Of a stretch of DNA of 64,000 bases, positions 25,919 through 35,625 are shown piece after piece. Source of the stretch: Burkholderiales bacterium (GTDB lineage: Bacteria > Pseudomonadota > Gammaproteobacteria > Burkholderiales > Methylophilaceae); the NCBI GenBank assembly GCA_030831475.1, contig JAURKY010000003.1, positions 1 to 64,000 of the forward strand. The letters are read 5' to 3'. A program made the translations under genes and the position numbers. The notes under the pieces were generated by a model. That model saw only the letters and a list, made by a program, of their open reading frames with translations. It searched no databases and was not told where the DNA came from. Numbering within the stretch: position 1 is the stretch's first letter; every line of letters begins with the position of its first letter.

Positions 25919-27349
25919 ATGGAATCAAAATTACAACAGCTTCTTACTAGCGTTGAACATATAACTAATGATAGTAGGAGGGTAAAACAAGGAAGCTTAT
26001 TCTTAGCTTATCCTGGCGAAAGGTTTGATGGCAGAGAATTTATTCAGGATGCAATAAATCAAGGTGCTTTAATTATTTTTTATGAAGCTCTAAATTTTGA
26101 ATTAAAAAAAAACTTTTCAATACCTGTTTTACCTGTTCTAAATCTTAAAAAACAATTACCCACAATAGCATGTAAATTTTTTAAAGACCCTTCTCGTGAT
26201 TTAAAAGTGATTGGTATTACGGGTACTAATGGAAAGTCAACTGTAGCAGGCTTAATTGACCAATTATTAACTTTTTTAAACCAATCCTCAGCTACTATTG
26301 GAACATTAGGATATGGAACAAAAAAAGAATTCTTTGAATTATCTAATACAACGCCTGATACCATAAAACTTCAAGAAATTTTTCATAAATTTAAACAAGA
26401 AAAAATAAATTATGTGTCTATGGAGGTATCATCGCATGCCATTGATCAAGATAGAGTCAGCGGCATTCATTTTGATACAAAAGTTTTAACCAATGTGACG
26501 CGTGATCACTTAGATTATCACCATACATTAGAAAATTATCAAAAAATAAAAGGTAGTTTTTTTGAAGAAACAACTTCAAAAAAAATCCTGAATATTGATG
26601 ATGAGATGGGCATCTCAATTCATAAAAAGTTAAAGCAAAAAGAAAATATCATTACATATGGAATTAAAAATATTAAAGCTGACTTAAATGTAACAAGAAT
26701 CGTCATAAAAGCTATGACAGAAATTAGTTTAAGCTATCTTAACAAAACTTATTCTTTTAATTTTCCGCTATGGGGTAAGCATAATATCTATAATTTGATT
26801 GCTTCTCTTGGGACCCTTTTGTCACAAAATTATGATTTGAATGATGTCATCCCTCATATTTCAAAACTTAAATCTATTGAAGGTCGTTTTGAGGTTTTGC
26901 ATAGGAATCAAAAGGGTCAACCTCAAGTCATTGTTGATTATGCCCATACGCCTGATGCTCTTGAAAATATTCTAAAAACATTAAAAGTTTTTAAATCAAA
27001 ATTCATTATCTTGATATTTGGTTGTGGAGGCGATCGTGATCAAGGTAAACGGTCTGAGATGGCAAAGGTTGCAAAACTGTATGCTGATTTTAGTATTGTG
27101 ACCACTGATAATCCTCGCTTTGAAGATCCGAAAAAGATCATGAAAGACATTACAGATCATTTTGAGACAAATTTTATTGAAATTGAAAATCGAGAATTAG
27201 CCATAAATAAAGGAATTGAGATGATGAATGAGGACTCAATTTTACTCATTGCTGGTAAAGGCCATGAGAAATATCAAGAAGTAAATGGCATGAAGAGTTA
27301 TTTTTCCGACAAAGATGCAGTATTAAAAAAAATAGGTAAAAAATTATGA
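25919..27349 (+). CDS. murE: UDP-MurNAc-L-Ala-D-Glu:meso-DAP ligase MurE
   Basis: A 476-residue Mur ligase. GITGTNGKSTVAGLI is the ATP loop (about residue 100), TTPDTIKLQ and MEVSSHAID follow, and DNPRFEDP (about 396) is the signature of meso-diaminopimelate specificity. The peptidoglycan is therefore the usual DAP type. It lies 9 bases after ftsI and overlaps murF by four. Confidence 0.95.
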   Translation: MESKLQQLLTSVEHITNDSRRVKQGSLFLAYPGERFDGREFIQDAINQGALIIFYEALNFELKKNFSIPVLPVLNLKKQLPTIACKFFKDPSRDLKVIGITGTNGKSTVAGLIDQLLTFLNQSSATIGTLGYGTKKEFFELSNTTPDTIKLQEIFHKFKQEKINYVSMEVSSHAIDQDRVSGIHFDTKVLTNVTRDHLDYHHTLENYQKIKGSFFEETTSKKILNIDDEMGISIHKKLKQKENIITYGIKNIKADLNVTRIVIKAMTEISLSYLNKTYSFNFPLWGKHNIYNLIASLGTLLSQNYDLNDVIPHISKLKSIEGRFEVLHRNQKGQPQVIVDYAHTPDALENILKTLKVFKSKFIILIFGCGGDRDQGKRSEMAKVAKLYADFSIVTTDNPRFEDPKKIMKDITDHFETNFIEIENRELAINKGIEMMNEDSILLIAGKGHEKYQEVNGMKSYFSDKDAVLKKIGKKL

Positions 27350-28689
27350 TGTTTTCAATCAATGAATTTTTATCAATTATCGAAGGCAGATTAATTAACT
27401 TAGATAATAACGATAAAGATGAAATTAATGGTATTTCAATTGATTCGAGAACAATCAATCAAGGTGAGATATACATCGCAATAGAGGGAAAGTCTTTGGA
27501 TGGCCATTTGTTTGTTGATGAGGCTTTTTCTAAGGGTGCTTCCTACGCTGTTGTATCTAAAGAGTGCTCAATTAATAAGCGCTGTATTATTGTTGAAAAT
27601 ACAACCATAGCTTTGGCAAATATTGCTAAAGCTTATCTGAAAAGAATTAATCCTAAAGTCATTGCGATCACAGGGAGTAATGGAAAAACAACTACAAAAG
27701 ACTATCTTGTAACACTTTTAAAGTTGAAATTTAAACAGTATGAAATCTTGTTTACACAAGGTAATTTTAATAATGATATTGGCTTACCTTTAACATTATT
27801 TAAACTTCAACCTCAACATAAAATTGCTGTTCTTGAGATGGGAATGAACCATATGGGTGAAATTGATTATTTATCTAACATTGCACCACCCCATATTGCT
27901 GTTATTACTAATATTGGAGAAGCTCATATACAAAATTTTGGCTCTCAAGATGAAATAGCAAAAGCTAAAAGAGAGATTTTATTGAATACTCGTGATACAG
28001 GAACATTTATTTTACCTTTGGAGGACGCATACTATGATTTTCTTGTGGGTGAATTAAAACAAAAAATCATTTCCTTTGGTCATTCAAAAGCCTGTGATAT
28101 TTACTATCATGAAGATCATAAAAATTCATATGACTTTTTTGATAAAGATAAACTGATTGTAGGAGGTATTAAATTTAATGCTCGTAGTTATGCTGAAAAT
28201 TTTTGTGCCGCATTGGCTGCCTTAAAAGCTGCTGGGGTTAGTTTGAATAATTTTAAAGTTTCTGATTTGAAATTAAATGCTATTCCACAAAGATTAGAGT
28301 TTAAAAAAACTATTCATGGCCATACCCTCATTGATGATACCTATAACTCAAATCCAACTTCCATGAAGTCAGCTATTGATCTATTAGATCATCAATCGGG
28401 ACATAAAATTTTAGTCATTGGGGACATGGGTGAGTTAGGGGACAAATCTTTGTTATTTCATCAGCAGATTGGCGCATATATTTTAACTAAAAATATTGAT
28501 TTGGTGCTTGCTGTTGGAGGTGAATCAAAAAACATCATTGATCAGCTGCGAAATAATGCTTTTTGGTTTGAAAATAAAATTAAACTTATAAAATCACTTA
28601 AAGAAAAATTAGAATCAAATAGTGTTATCTTAATAAAAGGATCACGTTTTATGAAAATGGAGGAGGTAGTTGCTTCGCTTGAGAAGTAA
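27346..28689 (+). CDS. murF: UDP-MurNAc-tripeptide:D-Ala-D-Ala ligase MurF
   Basis: A 447-residue Mur ligase with DSRTINQGEIYIAIEGKSLDGH at the N-terminal domain (split by turns), ATP loop AITGSNGKTTTKD and LEMGMNHMGEIDYL. DDTYNSNPTSM in the C-terminal domain is typical of MurF. It adds D-Ala-D-Ala to finish the pentapeptide. ATGA overlap with murE indicates coupled translation. Confidence 0.95.
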   Translation: MMFSINEFLSIIEGRLINLDNNDKDEINGISIDSRTINQGEIYIAIEGKSLDGHLFVDEAFSKGASYAVVSKECSINKRCIIVENTTIALANIAKAYLKRINPKVIAITGSNGKTTTKDYLVTLLKLKFKQYEILFTQGNFNNDIGLPLTLFKLQPQHKIAVLEMGMNHMGEIDYLSNIAPPHIAVITNIGEAHIQNFGSQDEIAKAKREILLNTRDTGTFILPLEDAYYDFLVGELKQKIISFGHSKACDIYYHEDHKNSYDFFDKDKLIVGGIKFNARSYAENFCAALAALKAAGVSLNNFKVSDLKLNAIPQRLEFKKTIHGHTLIDDTYNSNPTSMKSAIDLLDHQSGHKILVIGDMGELGDKSLLFHQQIGAYILTKNIDLVLAVGGESKNIIDQLRNNAFWFENKIKLIKSLKEKLESNSVILIKGSRFMKMEEVVASLEK

Positions 28690-28695
28690 TGCATT

Positions 28696-29799
28696 ATGTT
28701 ACTAGAACTTTTTAAATGGCTCTCCCAAGAAATCAATTCATTCAGTGTATTTAATTACATCTCATTAAGGGCGGTATTAGCTGTCATTACATCATTGTTA
28801 GTCTCATTTTCACTTGGCCCATGGTTTATAAAAAAATTAGGTGATTATAGTTTTGGACAGTATGTCAGAGATGATGGTCCTACTGATCACCTCACAAAAT
28901 CCGGAACACCAACGATGGGCGGAGGACTCATTATTATTTCAGTTTTGATTTCTACATTACTTTGGGCGGATTTAACAAATAACTACGTATGGTTATTGAT
29001 TGTTGTAATTTTGGGATTTGGCCTAATTGGCCTTATTGATGATTACAGTAAAATAAAAAATAAAAAATCTGATGGATTGAAAGCCTCACAAAAGTATCTC
29101 TTACAATCGATAATTGGTTTTGGGGTAGCTTATTATCTATTAATGAATGCGAATAGCCCAGAGCAAACAGATTTACTCATACCATTTTTTAAAAATTTAA
29201 GTTTTTCTATCGGTGCGATCGGTTTTTTAATTCTCTCTTATATTGTAATTGTTGGAAGCAGTAATGCGGTCAACTTGACAGATGGCCTTGATGGCCTCGC
29301 CATTATGCCCTCGGTTATGGTAATCAGCGCTTTGGGTGTTTTTGCTTATTTGAGTGGAAATTCTATTTTTTCTTCATACCTTGACATACCTTATATAGTA
29401 GGTGTAGGTGAGCTGACTATTTTTTGTGCAGCCATTGCGGGAGCGGGTTTAGGATTTTTGTGGTTCAACGCATATCCCGCTGAAGTTTTTATGGGGGATT
29501 TAGGCTCACTCTCCATTGGAGCTGCTATGGGTACTTTGGCCGTTATCGTAAGGCAGGAAATCGTATTATTTATTATGGCAGGACTGTTTGTTGTAGAAAC
29601 AATCTCGGTTGCACTCCAAGTAAGTTATTTTAGATATACCAAAAAAAAATATGGAGAAGGAAGAAGAATATTTTTGATGGCGCCTTTACATCATCATTAT
29701 GAAAAAAAAGGATGGAAAGAGAGTCAAGTGGTCGTTAGATTTTGGATCATTTCGATGATGCTTGTTCTCATTGGTTTAGCAAGTCTTAAAATTAGATAA
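28696..29799 (+). CDS. mraY: Phospho-MurNAc-pentapeptide transferase MraY
   Basis: A 367-residue protein with about ten membrane helices. [21 protein letters not shown] (catalytic aspartates), [13 protein letters not shown] and [12 protein letters not shown] are the hallmarks of MraY. It makes lipid I on the cytoplasmic side of the inner membrane. It lies 6 bases after murF and shares one base with murD. Confidence 0.96.
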   Translation: MLLELFKWLSQEINSFSVFNYISLRAVLAVITSLLVSFSLGPWFIKKLGDYSFGQYVRDDGPTDHLTKSGTPTMGGGLIIISVLISTLLWADLTNNYVWLLIVVILGFGLIGLIDDYSKIKNKKSDGLKASQKYLLQSIIGFGVAYYLLMNANSPEQTDLLIPFFKNLSFSIGAIGFLILSYIVIVGSSNAVNLTDGLDGLAIMPSVMVISALGVFAYLSGNSIFSSYLDIPYIVGVGELTIFCAAIAGAGLGFLWFNAYPAEVFMGDLGSLSIGAAMGTLAVIVRQEIVLFIMAGLFVVETISVALQVSYFRYTKKKYGEGRRIFLMAPLHHHYEKKGWKESQVVVRFWIISMMLVLIGLASLKIR

Positions 29800-31154
29800 T
29801 GGATTTAGTAGATTCGAAGCATATTTTAATTGTTGGCTTTGGGTTAACAGGAAAATCAATAGCCAATTATTGCATTAAAAAAAAAATACCATTTTCTATA
29901 TATGATCAAAAACAATCTACCGAAGTTATCAAGCAATCGTCTTTAAGTGCTCTTGCAAAAAATATTTATGGTGGTCTTTTAACCGAGGATATTTTCGAGG
30001 ATGTTGATGGCGTTGCTATGAGCCCAGGGGTAGACCCTAGAAACTCAATATTTAAAAAGATTAAACAATCTGGCGTGTTATTTTTTAATGATTTAGATTT
30101 ATTTGCTAATGAAATTAAAAATAAATCAATTAAATTAATTGGGATAACTGGTTCAAATGGAAAGACCACAGTTGCATCCCTCATCAAATGTCTGCTTGAT
30201 CAGTATCAAGTAAATGCAAAATTAGTAGGCAATATTGGAAAACCTATTTTAGATATTGTTGATGAGTTAAATAATGATTTTGTTGTCATTGAAGCATCAA
30301 GCTTTCAATTAGAATTGGGTACCACTCTTCATTTTGATATCGGTGTTATTTTAAATATCACTGAAGACCATATGGATCGATATGATTCATTTAAAGATTA
30401 CATTGAGGCTAAATTTAATTTATTTAAGCGATCGAAGATAAAAATTATCAATTACGATGATCCAGTTACACATGATTGGTTTGATTTAAATACTATACGT
30501 TTAAGTGCATCTGAGAAAAACTTAAAAAAAGCTGATTATTATCTAGCAAAGGAAGGTAAGGGGTCTTTTACAATTAAAAATCAAAAAAATGAAATTAATT
30601 TATCCCATTTAAAGTTTGTGGGCGACCATAATTTTTTTAATATTATGGCTGCCATTAGCGTAATAGATCAGTTAGGATTTTCTTTAAACAATGTGAATAG
30701 TTACCTAAGCAATTTTAAGTTAGAAAGTCATCGTCTTGAATGGGTTAGAGAGCTAAAAGGGATCAATTTTTATAACGATTCAAAAGCAACCAATGTTGCA
30801 TCCTCGGTTGCTGCAATTAGTAGTTTTGAAGAAAAAAAAGTATTGGTCATTATGGGTGGAGATTCAAAAAAACAATCTTTAAGACCTCTATATAAGTGTG
30901 TTGATAAATTTGTGAAAGAACTTTTTTTAATTGGCAAGGATGCCAATTTATTTATTGATGAGTTTAAGACTCTCAAAAACGTTAATATTAATTTATGTCA
31001 ATCAATGCAGGAAGCCTTAAACCTTGCATTTAATAAATCTGAAATGAATGAGATTATTTTATTATCGCCTGCATGCTCCAGTTTAGATGCCTATAAAAAC
31101 TATATGGAACGAGGCGATGAATTTAAAGCATTGGTTATGGATCTAAAAGAATGA
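29799..31154 (+). CDS. murD: UDP-MurNAc-L-Ala:D-Glu ligase MurD
   Basis: A 451-residue Mur ligase: N-terminal Rossmann motif VGFGLTGKSIANY, ATP loop GITGSNGKTTVASLI (about residue 112) and SSFQLELG. YNDSKATNVASS in the central domain is specific to MurD. It contains a run of ten A (around 29877-29886) that stays in frame, useful as a comparison with the frameshifted run in rsmH. The ATG overlaps the mraY stop. Confidence 0.95.
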   Translation: MDLVDSKHILIVGFGLTGKSIANYCIKKKIPFSIYDQKQSTEVIKQSSLSALAKNIYGGLLTEDIFEDVDGVAMSPGVDPRNSIFKKIKQSGVLFFNDLDLFANEIKNKSIKLIGITGSNGKTTVASLIKCLLDQYQVNAKLVGNIGKPILDIVDELNNDFVVIEASSFQLELGTTLHFDIGVILNITEDHMDRYDSFKDYIEAKFNLFKRSKIKIINYDDPVTHDWFDLNTIRLSASEKNLKKADYYLAKEGKGSFTIKNQKNEINLSHLKFVGDHNFFNIMAAISVIDQLGFSLNNVNSYLSNFKLESHRLEWVRELKGINFYNDSKATNVASSVAAISSFEEKKVLVIMGGDSKKQSLRPLYKCVDKFVKELFLIGKDANLFIDEFKTLKNVNINLCQSMQEALNLAFNKSEMNEIILLSPACSSLDAYKNYMERGDEFKALVMDLKE

Positions 31155-32311
31155 AAATTTTTTCAAGCCAGAAAAATTATCAACTTCCTATTTATGATTA
31201 CAATCTATTTTGGGCTGCATTAATTCTATTAGGATTAGGCCTTGTCATGGTTTATTCCTCCTCAGTAGATAGCGCAGCTGCAAGTAAGTTATCTAATTAT
31301 GAGAATTACTATTATTTAGTAAGGCAATCAATCTATATTCTGCTTGGATTTATCTTAGGTTATATCTGTTTTCTGATACCCATTTATTTTTGGCAAAGAA
31401 CAGCACCTTATTTATTTATATTAGGGTTAATATTACTGGTAATAGTTCTTATCCCTGGCATAGGAAGAGAAGTGAATGGCAGTCGAAGGTGGATATCCCT
31501 TATTTTTTTCAATTTTCAACCCTCAGAAATCGTAAAACTATTTACCATCATGTATGCGTCGGATTACGTCTTAAGAAAATCAAAACAGATGCGAACCATT
31601 ATTAAAGGGTTTTTACCGATGTTAGGCGTTATTGTTTTAACGGGTTTTCTTTTACTTTTAGAGCCTGATTTTGGTGCGCTAGCAGTTATTACTCTAATTG
31701 CTATGGGTATTCTTTTTTTAGGAGGTCTGACTTATAAAATATTCTTTAGCCTTTTAATTTTTGCACCTATCAGTATTTACTTTTTAATTATAAGTTCGCC
31801 TTACCGTATGGAGCGAATAGTAGGCTTTTTAGATCCATGGTCTGATCCATTCGGAAAAGGTTATCAACTTACTCACTCTTTAATTGCATTTGGCAGAGGA
31901 GAAATATTTGGTGTTGGGTTGGGTGGCGGTGTTGAAAAATTACAATATTTACCTGAAGCACATACAGATTTTATTTTGGCCGTTTTAGGTGAAGAATTTG
32001 GTTTTGTTGGAGTTACCTTTGTGATTGTATTATTTGCCTATTTGGTTTTAAGAATGTTTGGCATCGCAAAAGAATCCATTCAAAATAAAAAACATTTTGC
32101 TGCATTAATGGCTCAAGGGGTTGGCTTATGGTTTGGCGTTCAAGGTATTATCAATATGGGTGTCAATTTAGGCCTATTCCCTACAAAAGGCTTAACGCTC
32201 CCACTTTTATCTTACGGGGGTAGCAGTATTTTAATGAACATGATCGCATTAGCTATTGTTTTAAAAATAGATCATGAAAATAGAAAAAATATGAGAGGTC
32301 AATTTTATTAA
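31151..32311 (+). CDS. ftsW: Septal peptidoglycan glycosyltransferase FtsW (SEDS)
   Basis: A 386-residue protein with about ten membrane helices. LGLVMVYSSSVDSA lies in the first helix, then NGSRRWISL, QPSEIVKLF and EPDFGA with the catalytic acidic residue. LPEAHTDFILAVLGEEFG and FPTKGLTLPLLSYGGSSIL complete the SEDS signature. It polymerises lipid II at the septum together with FtsI. It overlaps murD by 4 bases, and murG starts inside its end. Confidence 0.95.
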   Translation: MKIFSSQKNYQLPIYDYNLFWAALILLGLGLVMVYSSSVDSAAASKLSNYENYYYLVRQSIYILLGFILGYICFLIPIYFWQRTAPYLFILGLILLVIVLIPGIGREVNGSRRWISLIFFNFQPSEIVKLFTIMYASDYVLRKSKQMRTIIKGFLPMLGVIVLTGFLLLLEPDFGALAVITLIAMGILFLGGLTYKIFFSLLIFAPISIYFLIISSPYRMERIVGFLDPWSDPFGKGYQLTHSLIAFGRGEIFGVGLGGGVEKLQYLPEAHTDFILAVLGEEFGFVGVTFVIVLFAYLVLRMFGIAKESIQNKKHFAALMAQGVGLWFGVQGIINMGVNLGLFPTKGLTLPLLSYGGSSILMNMIALAIVLKIDHENRKNMRGQFY

Positions 32312-33362
32312 TAAGCCTCATTTTTTGATTGCAGCAGCTGGAACAGGAGGTCACATCTTTCCAGGATTAGCTATCGCCAATGCATGTTTAACTAGAAAAA
32401 TTAAAGTTTCATGGGCTGGGACACCAAAAGGCATGGAGAACGAATTGGTTGATAAAAAAAAGATTCACTTTTATTCAATCAACATGTCAGGTGCTCGTGG
32501 AAAAGGTTTATTTAATTGGCTCAAAATCCCCTTTATTTTATTGAATGCAATTTATCAGTCATTGTTATTGCTTAAAAAAATTCAGCCTAAAATAATTATT
32601 TTGATGGGAGGATATATTTGCGCCCCAATTGCAATTGCAGCTAAGATTAAAAATATCCCTGTGGTTATTCATGAGCAAAATTCAATCCCAGGTTTAGCTA
32701 ATAAATATCTATCGCTTATAGCAGATAAAGTATTCCTTGGCCTTAAAAATGATCAATTAAAAGGTCAAGTCATTGGTAATCCTGTAAGAGAGAGTATTTA
32801 CAAAATCAAAGAACCTTCGCAAAGATTTTTAAAAAGAAAAGGCGCCTTGAGAATTCTAATTATCGGAGGCAGTCTGGGCGCATTAAGTTTTAATGAAAAA
32901 ATACCTGATATCTTATCGAGCCTCTCAAAAGACAAACAATTTATAATCACCCATCAATCAGGTATGAAACACTACCTTGCTTTGATAGATAACTATAAAA
33001 AATCACAATTAACTGTTTCTGTGAAAGCATTCATTAAAAATATACAAAAATATTATGAATGGGCGGATATAGTCATTGCTCGAGCGGGGGCCATTACAGT
33101 ATCAGAATTAAGTATATCTGGAGTTGCAAGTATACTTGTTCCATACCCTCATGCAGTTGATAATCATCAATATTTTAATGCAAGATTATTAGAGAAAAAA
33201 AAGGGGGCACAAATTATTTTAGAAAGTGAGATAGGTGTTGAATTGTCCGATGCGTTAAAAAAATTATCTCGTAAAAAATGTATTCAAATGGCCCGTAATG
33301 CAAAAATTAAAGCCTCTTTAGATCCCTGCAACCAAATAATAGATTATTGTTTAAATTCATGA
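32307..33362 (+). CDS. murG: Lipid II synthase MurG, probable ATT (AUU) start
   Basis: A GT28 glycosyltransferase with AAAGTGGHIFPGLAIA, MSGARGKGL, HEQNSIPGLANKYL and IGGSLGALSFN; RAGAITVSE lies in the C-terminal domain. The frame is closed upstream by a stop at 32292-32294. No ATG or GTG start exists ahead of the conserved strand. An ATT at 32307 begins I/M-NKPHFLIAAAG, which matches the normal family N-terminus, and AGAGG (32294-32298) stands 8 bases before it. The TTG at 32325 would remove most of the first strand and has no ribosome site. I therefore choose ATT, giving 351 residues. It adds GlcNAc to lipid I. Confidence 0.85.
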   Translation: MNKPHFLIAAAGTGGHIFPGLAIANACLTRKIKVSWAGTPKGMENELVDKKKIHFYSINMSGARGKGLFNWLKIPFILLNAIYQSLLLLKKIQPKIIILMGGYICAPIAIAAKIKNIPVVIHEQNSIPGLANKYLSLIADKVFLGLKNDQLKGQVIGNPVRESIYKIKEPSQRFLKRKGALRILIIGGSLGALSFNEKIPDILSSLSKDKQFIITHQSGMKHYLALIDNYKKSQLTVSVKAFIKNIQKYYEWADIVIARAGAITVSELSISGVASILVPYPHAVDNHQYFNARLLEKKKGAQIILESEIGVELSDALKKLSRKKCIQMARNAKIKASLDPCNQIIDYCLNS

Positions 33363-34732
33363 AAGATAAAGTCAAAAAAATTCATTTCATAGGTATTGGT
33401 GGCTCAGGAATGGGGGGGATCGCGGAGGTCATGTTTAATCTTGGTTTTGAGGTCTCTGGATCCGACCTTAATCCATCGCAAACAGTCAAACAATTAAAGA
33501 GTATGGGTTTAAAAATATTTGGCAAACATCAAATATCAAATGTAAAAGGTGTTGATGTTGTCGTTGTCTCTGGGGCGATACCTAAAAATAATGTAGAAAT
33601 TAAAGCCGCTCAAAAATTAGGTATACCCATTATTCCCCGTGCCGAAATGTTATCAGAATTAATGAGATTTAAAAAAGGTATCGCAGTCGCTGGAACGCAT
33701 GGAAAAACCTCAACAACCAGCATGCTTGCTTCCATATTATCTTCCGGTGGAATGGATCCCACTTATGTGATTGGTGGAAGACTTAATTCAACTAAAGCCA
33801 ACGCAAAACTGGGTATGGGTGATTTATTTGTCGTTGAGGCTGATGAGTCTGATGCATCCTTCTTACATTTAAATCCTATCAATGCAATCGTCACTAACAT
33901 TGACCGAGATCACATGGAAACCTATCAGGGTGATTTTGATCGACTCAAAAAAACTTTTTTAGATTTTATTCACCAAACACCTTTTTACGGACATGTTTTT
34001 TTATGTCTTGATGATCCAAACATTAAAGCAATATTACCTTTCATTTCAAGAAAGATTGTCACATACGGCTTACATCGAAATGCTCTTATACAAGCAAAGA
34101 AAATAAGTCATTTAGGAAATAAAATGACGTTTCAGGTCATCGACAAGTTTTATAAGTCCAAAAAATTCGAAGTAACTATTAATTTACCCGGGGTACATTA
34201 TGTTAGAAATGCCCTTGCTGCGATTGCATTAGGATTGGAGTACGGCGTAAGTGTCACTGATATTAAAAAAGGTTTGGATGGTTTCCAGGGGGTAGCTCGA
34301 CGTTATGATGTGTACCCTGATATTACCTTATTCAATAAAACGATAATGTTGGTCGATGATTATGGCCACCATCCTACAGAGATTGAAGCAGTGCTTGAAG
34401 CTACAAAAAAAGGCTATCCAGGAAAAAAAATAAGTTTAGTATTTCAGCCCCACAGATTTTCTAGGACACGAGACTCATATGATGATTTCATCAAGGTTTT
34501 GAAGAGACCAGAAAAATTATTTTTGTTTGACATTTACTCTGCTGGAGAGAGTGAAATTGAGGGTATCTCAACCAAACATCTTATTAACAAATTAAAAAAT
34601 AAAAAAACCTTTTACTTGCCTGATATGCGGGCTGCAAAAAAAATCATTGGTGATGAAATTGATGATCAATCTATTTTAATTATTATGGGTGCAGGTTCGG
34701 TTGGAAATTTTGTCCAACAGTTTTTGGGTTAG
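33359..34732 (+). CDS. murC: UDP-MurNAc:L-alanine ligase MurC
   Basis: A 457-residue Mur ligase starting at ATG 33359, which overlaps the murG TGA; a TTG at 33347 is in frame but unnecessary. IHFIGIGGSGMGGIAEV is the UDP-binding loop, AGTHGKTSTTSMLASIL the ATP loop and VEADESDASFL a substrate-binding motif. YGHHPTEIEAVL and FQPHRFSRT lie in the C-terminal domain. It adds the first residue of the stem peptide. Confidence 0.95.
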   Translation: MKDKVKKIHFIGIGGSGMGGIAEVMFNLGFEVSGSDLNPSQTVKQLKSMGLKIFGKHQISNVKGVDVVVVSGAIPKNNVEIKAAQKLGIPIIPRAEMLSELMRFKKGIAVAGTHGKTSTTSMLASILSSGGMDPTYVIGGRLNSTKANAKLGMGDLFVVEADESDASFLHLNPINAIVTNIDRDHMETYQGDFDRLKKTFLDFIHQTPFYGHVFLCLDDPNIKAILPFISRKIVTYGLHRNALIQAKKISHLGNKMTFQVIDKFYKSKKFEVTINLPGVHYVRNALAAIALGLEYGVSVTDIKKGLDGFQGVARRYDVYPDITLFNKTIMLVDDYGHHPTEIEAVLEATKKGYPGKKISLVFQPHRFSRTRDSYDDFIKVLKRPEKLFLFDIYSAGESEIEGISTKHLINKLKNKKTFYLPDMRAAKKIIGDEIDDQSILIIMGAGSVGNFVQQFLG

Positions 34733-34737
34733 TTTAA

Positions 34738-35625
34738 GTGGAACAAAATAAAATTTATCAAAATGTGCCATTAAGAGATTTTAATAGTTGGCGAGTAGGT
34801 GGGTTGGCAGAAAATTTTTTGATATGCTCGGATAAGGAAAAATTGGCTGAATTATTGCGTGCCAAAAAAATACCGCAACCTATTACGTTCATTGGATTAG
34901 GTTCAAATACTCTTTTTCGGGATGGTGGTTATCATGGAACCATTATTATGCTTCATAAGGGTATCAGCGAAGTTAAAGAGGAGCCCCCTGATCTTATTTA
35001 TGCTGAGGCAGGGTTAAGTTGTTCAAAGCTTTCCAAGTTTGCTGCTAAGTCAGGCTATAAAAATTGCGCTTTTTTTGCAGGCATTCCTGGAACCGTTGGA
35101 GGAGCCTTAGCCATGAATGCCGGTTGTTATGGTTTTGAAACATGGAATTTTGTTAAACAGGTTTTAACCATTGATATGGATGGCCATCAACACATAAGAC
35201 AAAAAGAGGAATTCGAGATTAACTATCGCTATGTCGAACCTAAAAATAAAAAAGAATTTTTTTTAGCAGCCTGGCTTGAATTTGAGAAAGGCAACAAAGA
35301 AGTATCAGAACAAGAAATAAAATCGTTGCTTTTTACTCGCAAAGAGAGCCAGCCTCTTAATTGGCCTACTGGCGGCTCGACATTTAGAAACCCAGAGAAT
35401 CATTATGCAGCAAAGCTTATTGAGGAATGTCAGTTAAAGGGATATCAAATTGGTGGTGCACGTGTGTCTGAAAAACATGCAAACTTCATTATTAATACGG
35501 GGGATGCATCTGCCGATGATATTGAAAGATTAATAATACATATTCAATCTGAAGTTTATAAAAGTAAGAATATTCATTTAGAAACCGAAGTTAAAATTAT
35601 TGGAAATAAACTCAATGACCATTAA
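34738..35625 (+). CDS. murB: UDP-N-acetylenolpyruvoylglucosamine reductase MurB
   Basis: A 295-residue FAD protein beginning with GTG at 34738, five bases after murC. FNSWRVGGLAENFL, FIGLGSNTLFRDGG and FAGIPGTVGGALAMNAGCYG bind FAD. The catalytic serine region is GGSTFRNPENHYAAKLIEE, and ARVSEKHANFIIN follows. It makes UDP-MurNAc with NADPH. Its length matches the shorter MurB type. Its last bases overlap ddl. Confidence 0.94.
   Translation: MEQNKIYQNVPLRDFNSWRVGGLAENFLICSDKEKLAELLRAKKIPQPITFIGLGSNTLFRDGGYHGTIIMLHKGISEVKEEPPDLIYAEAGLSCSKLSKFAAKSGYKNCAFFAGIPGTVGGALAMNAGCYGFETWNFVKQVLTIDMDGHQHIRQKEEFEINYRYVEPKNKKEFFLAAWLEFEKGNKEVSEQEIKSLLFTRKESQPLNWPTGGSTFRNPENHYAAKLIEECQLKGYQIGGARVSEKHANFIINTGDASADDIERLIIHIQSEVYKSKNIHLETEVKIIGNKLNDH

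Noticed and set aside
29877..29886. Run of ten A in murD as a second possible frameshift
   Set aside because: The run stays in phase and MurD is complete on both sides, so it is only a comparison for the rsmH site.
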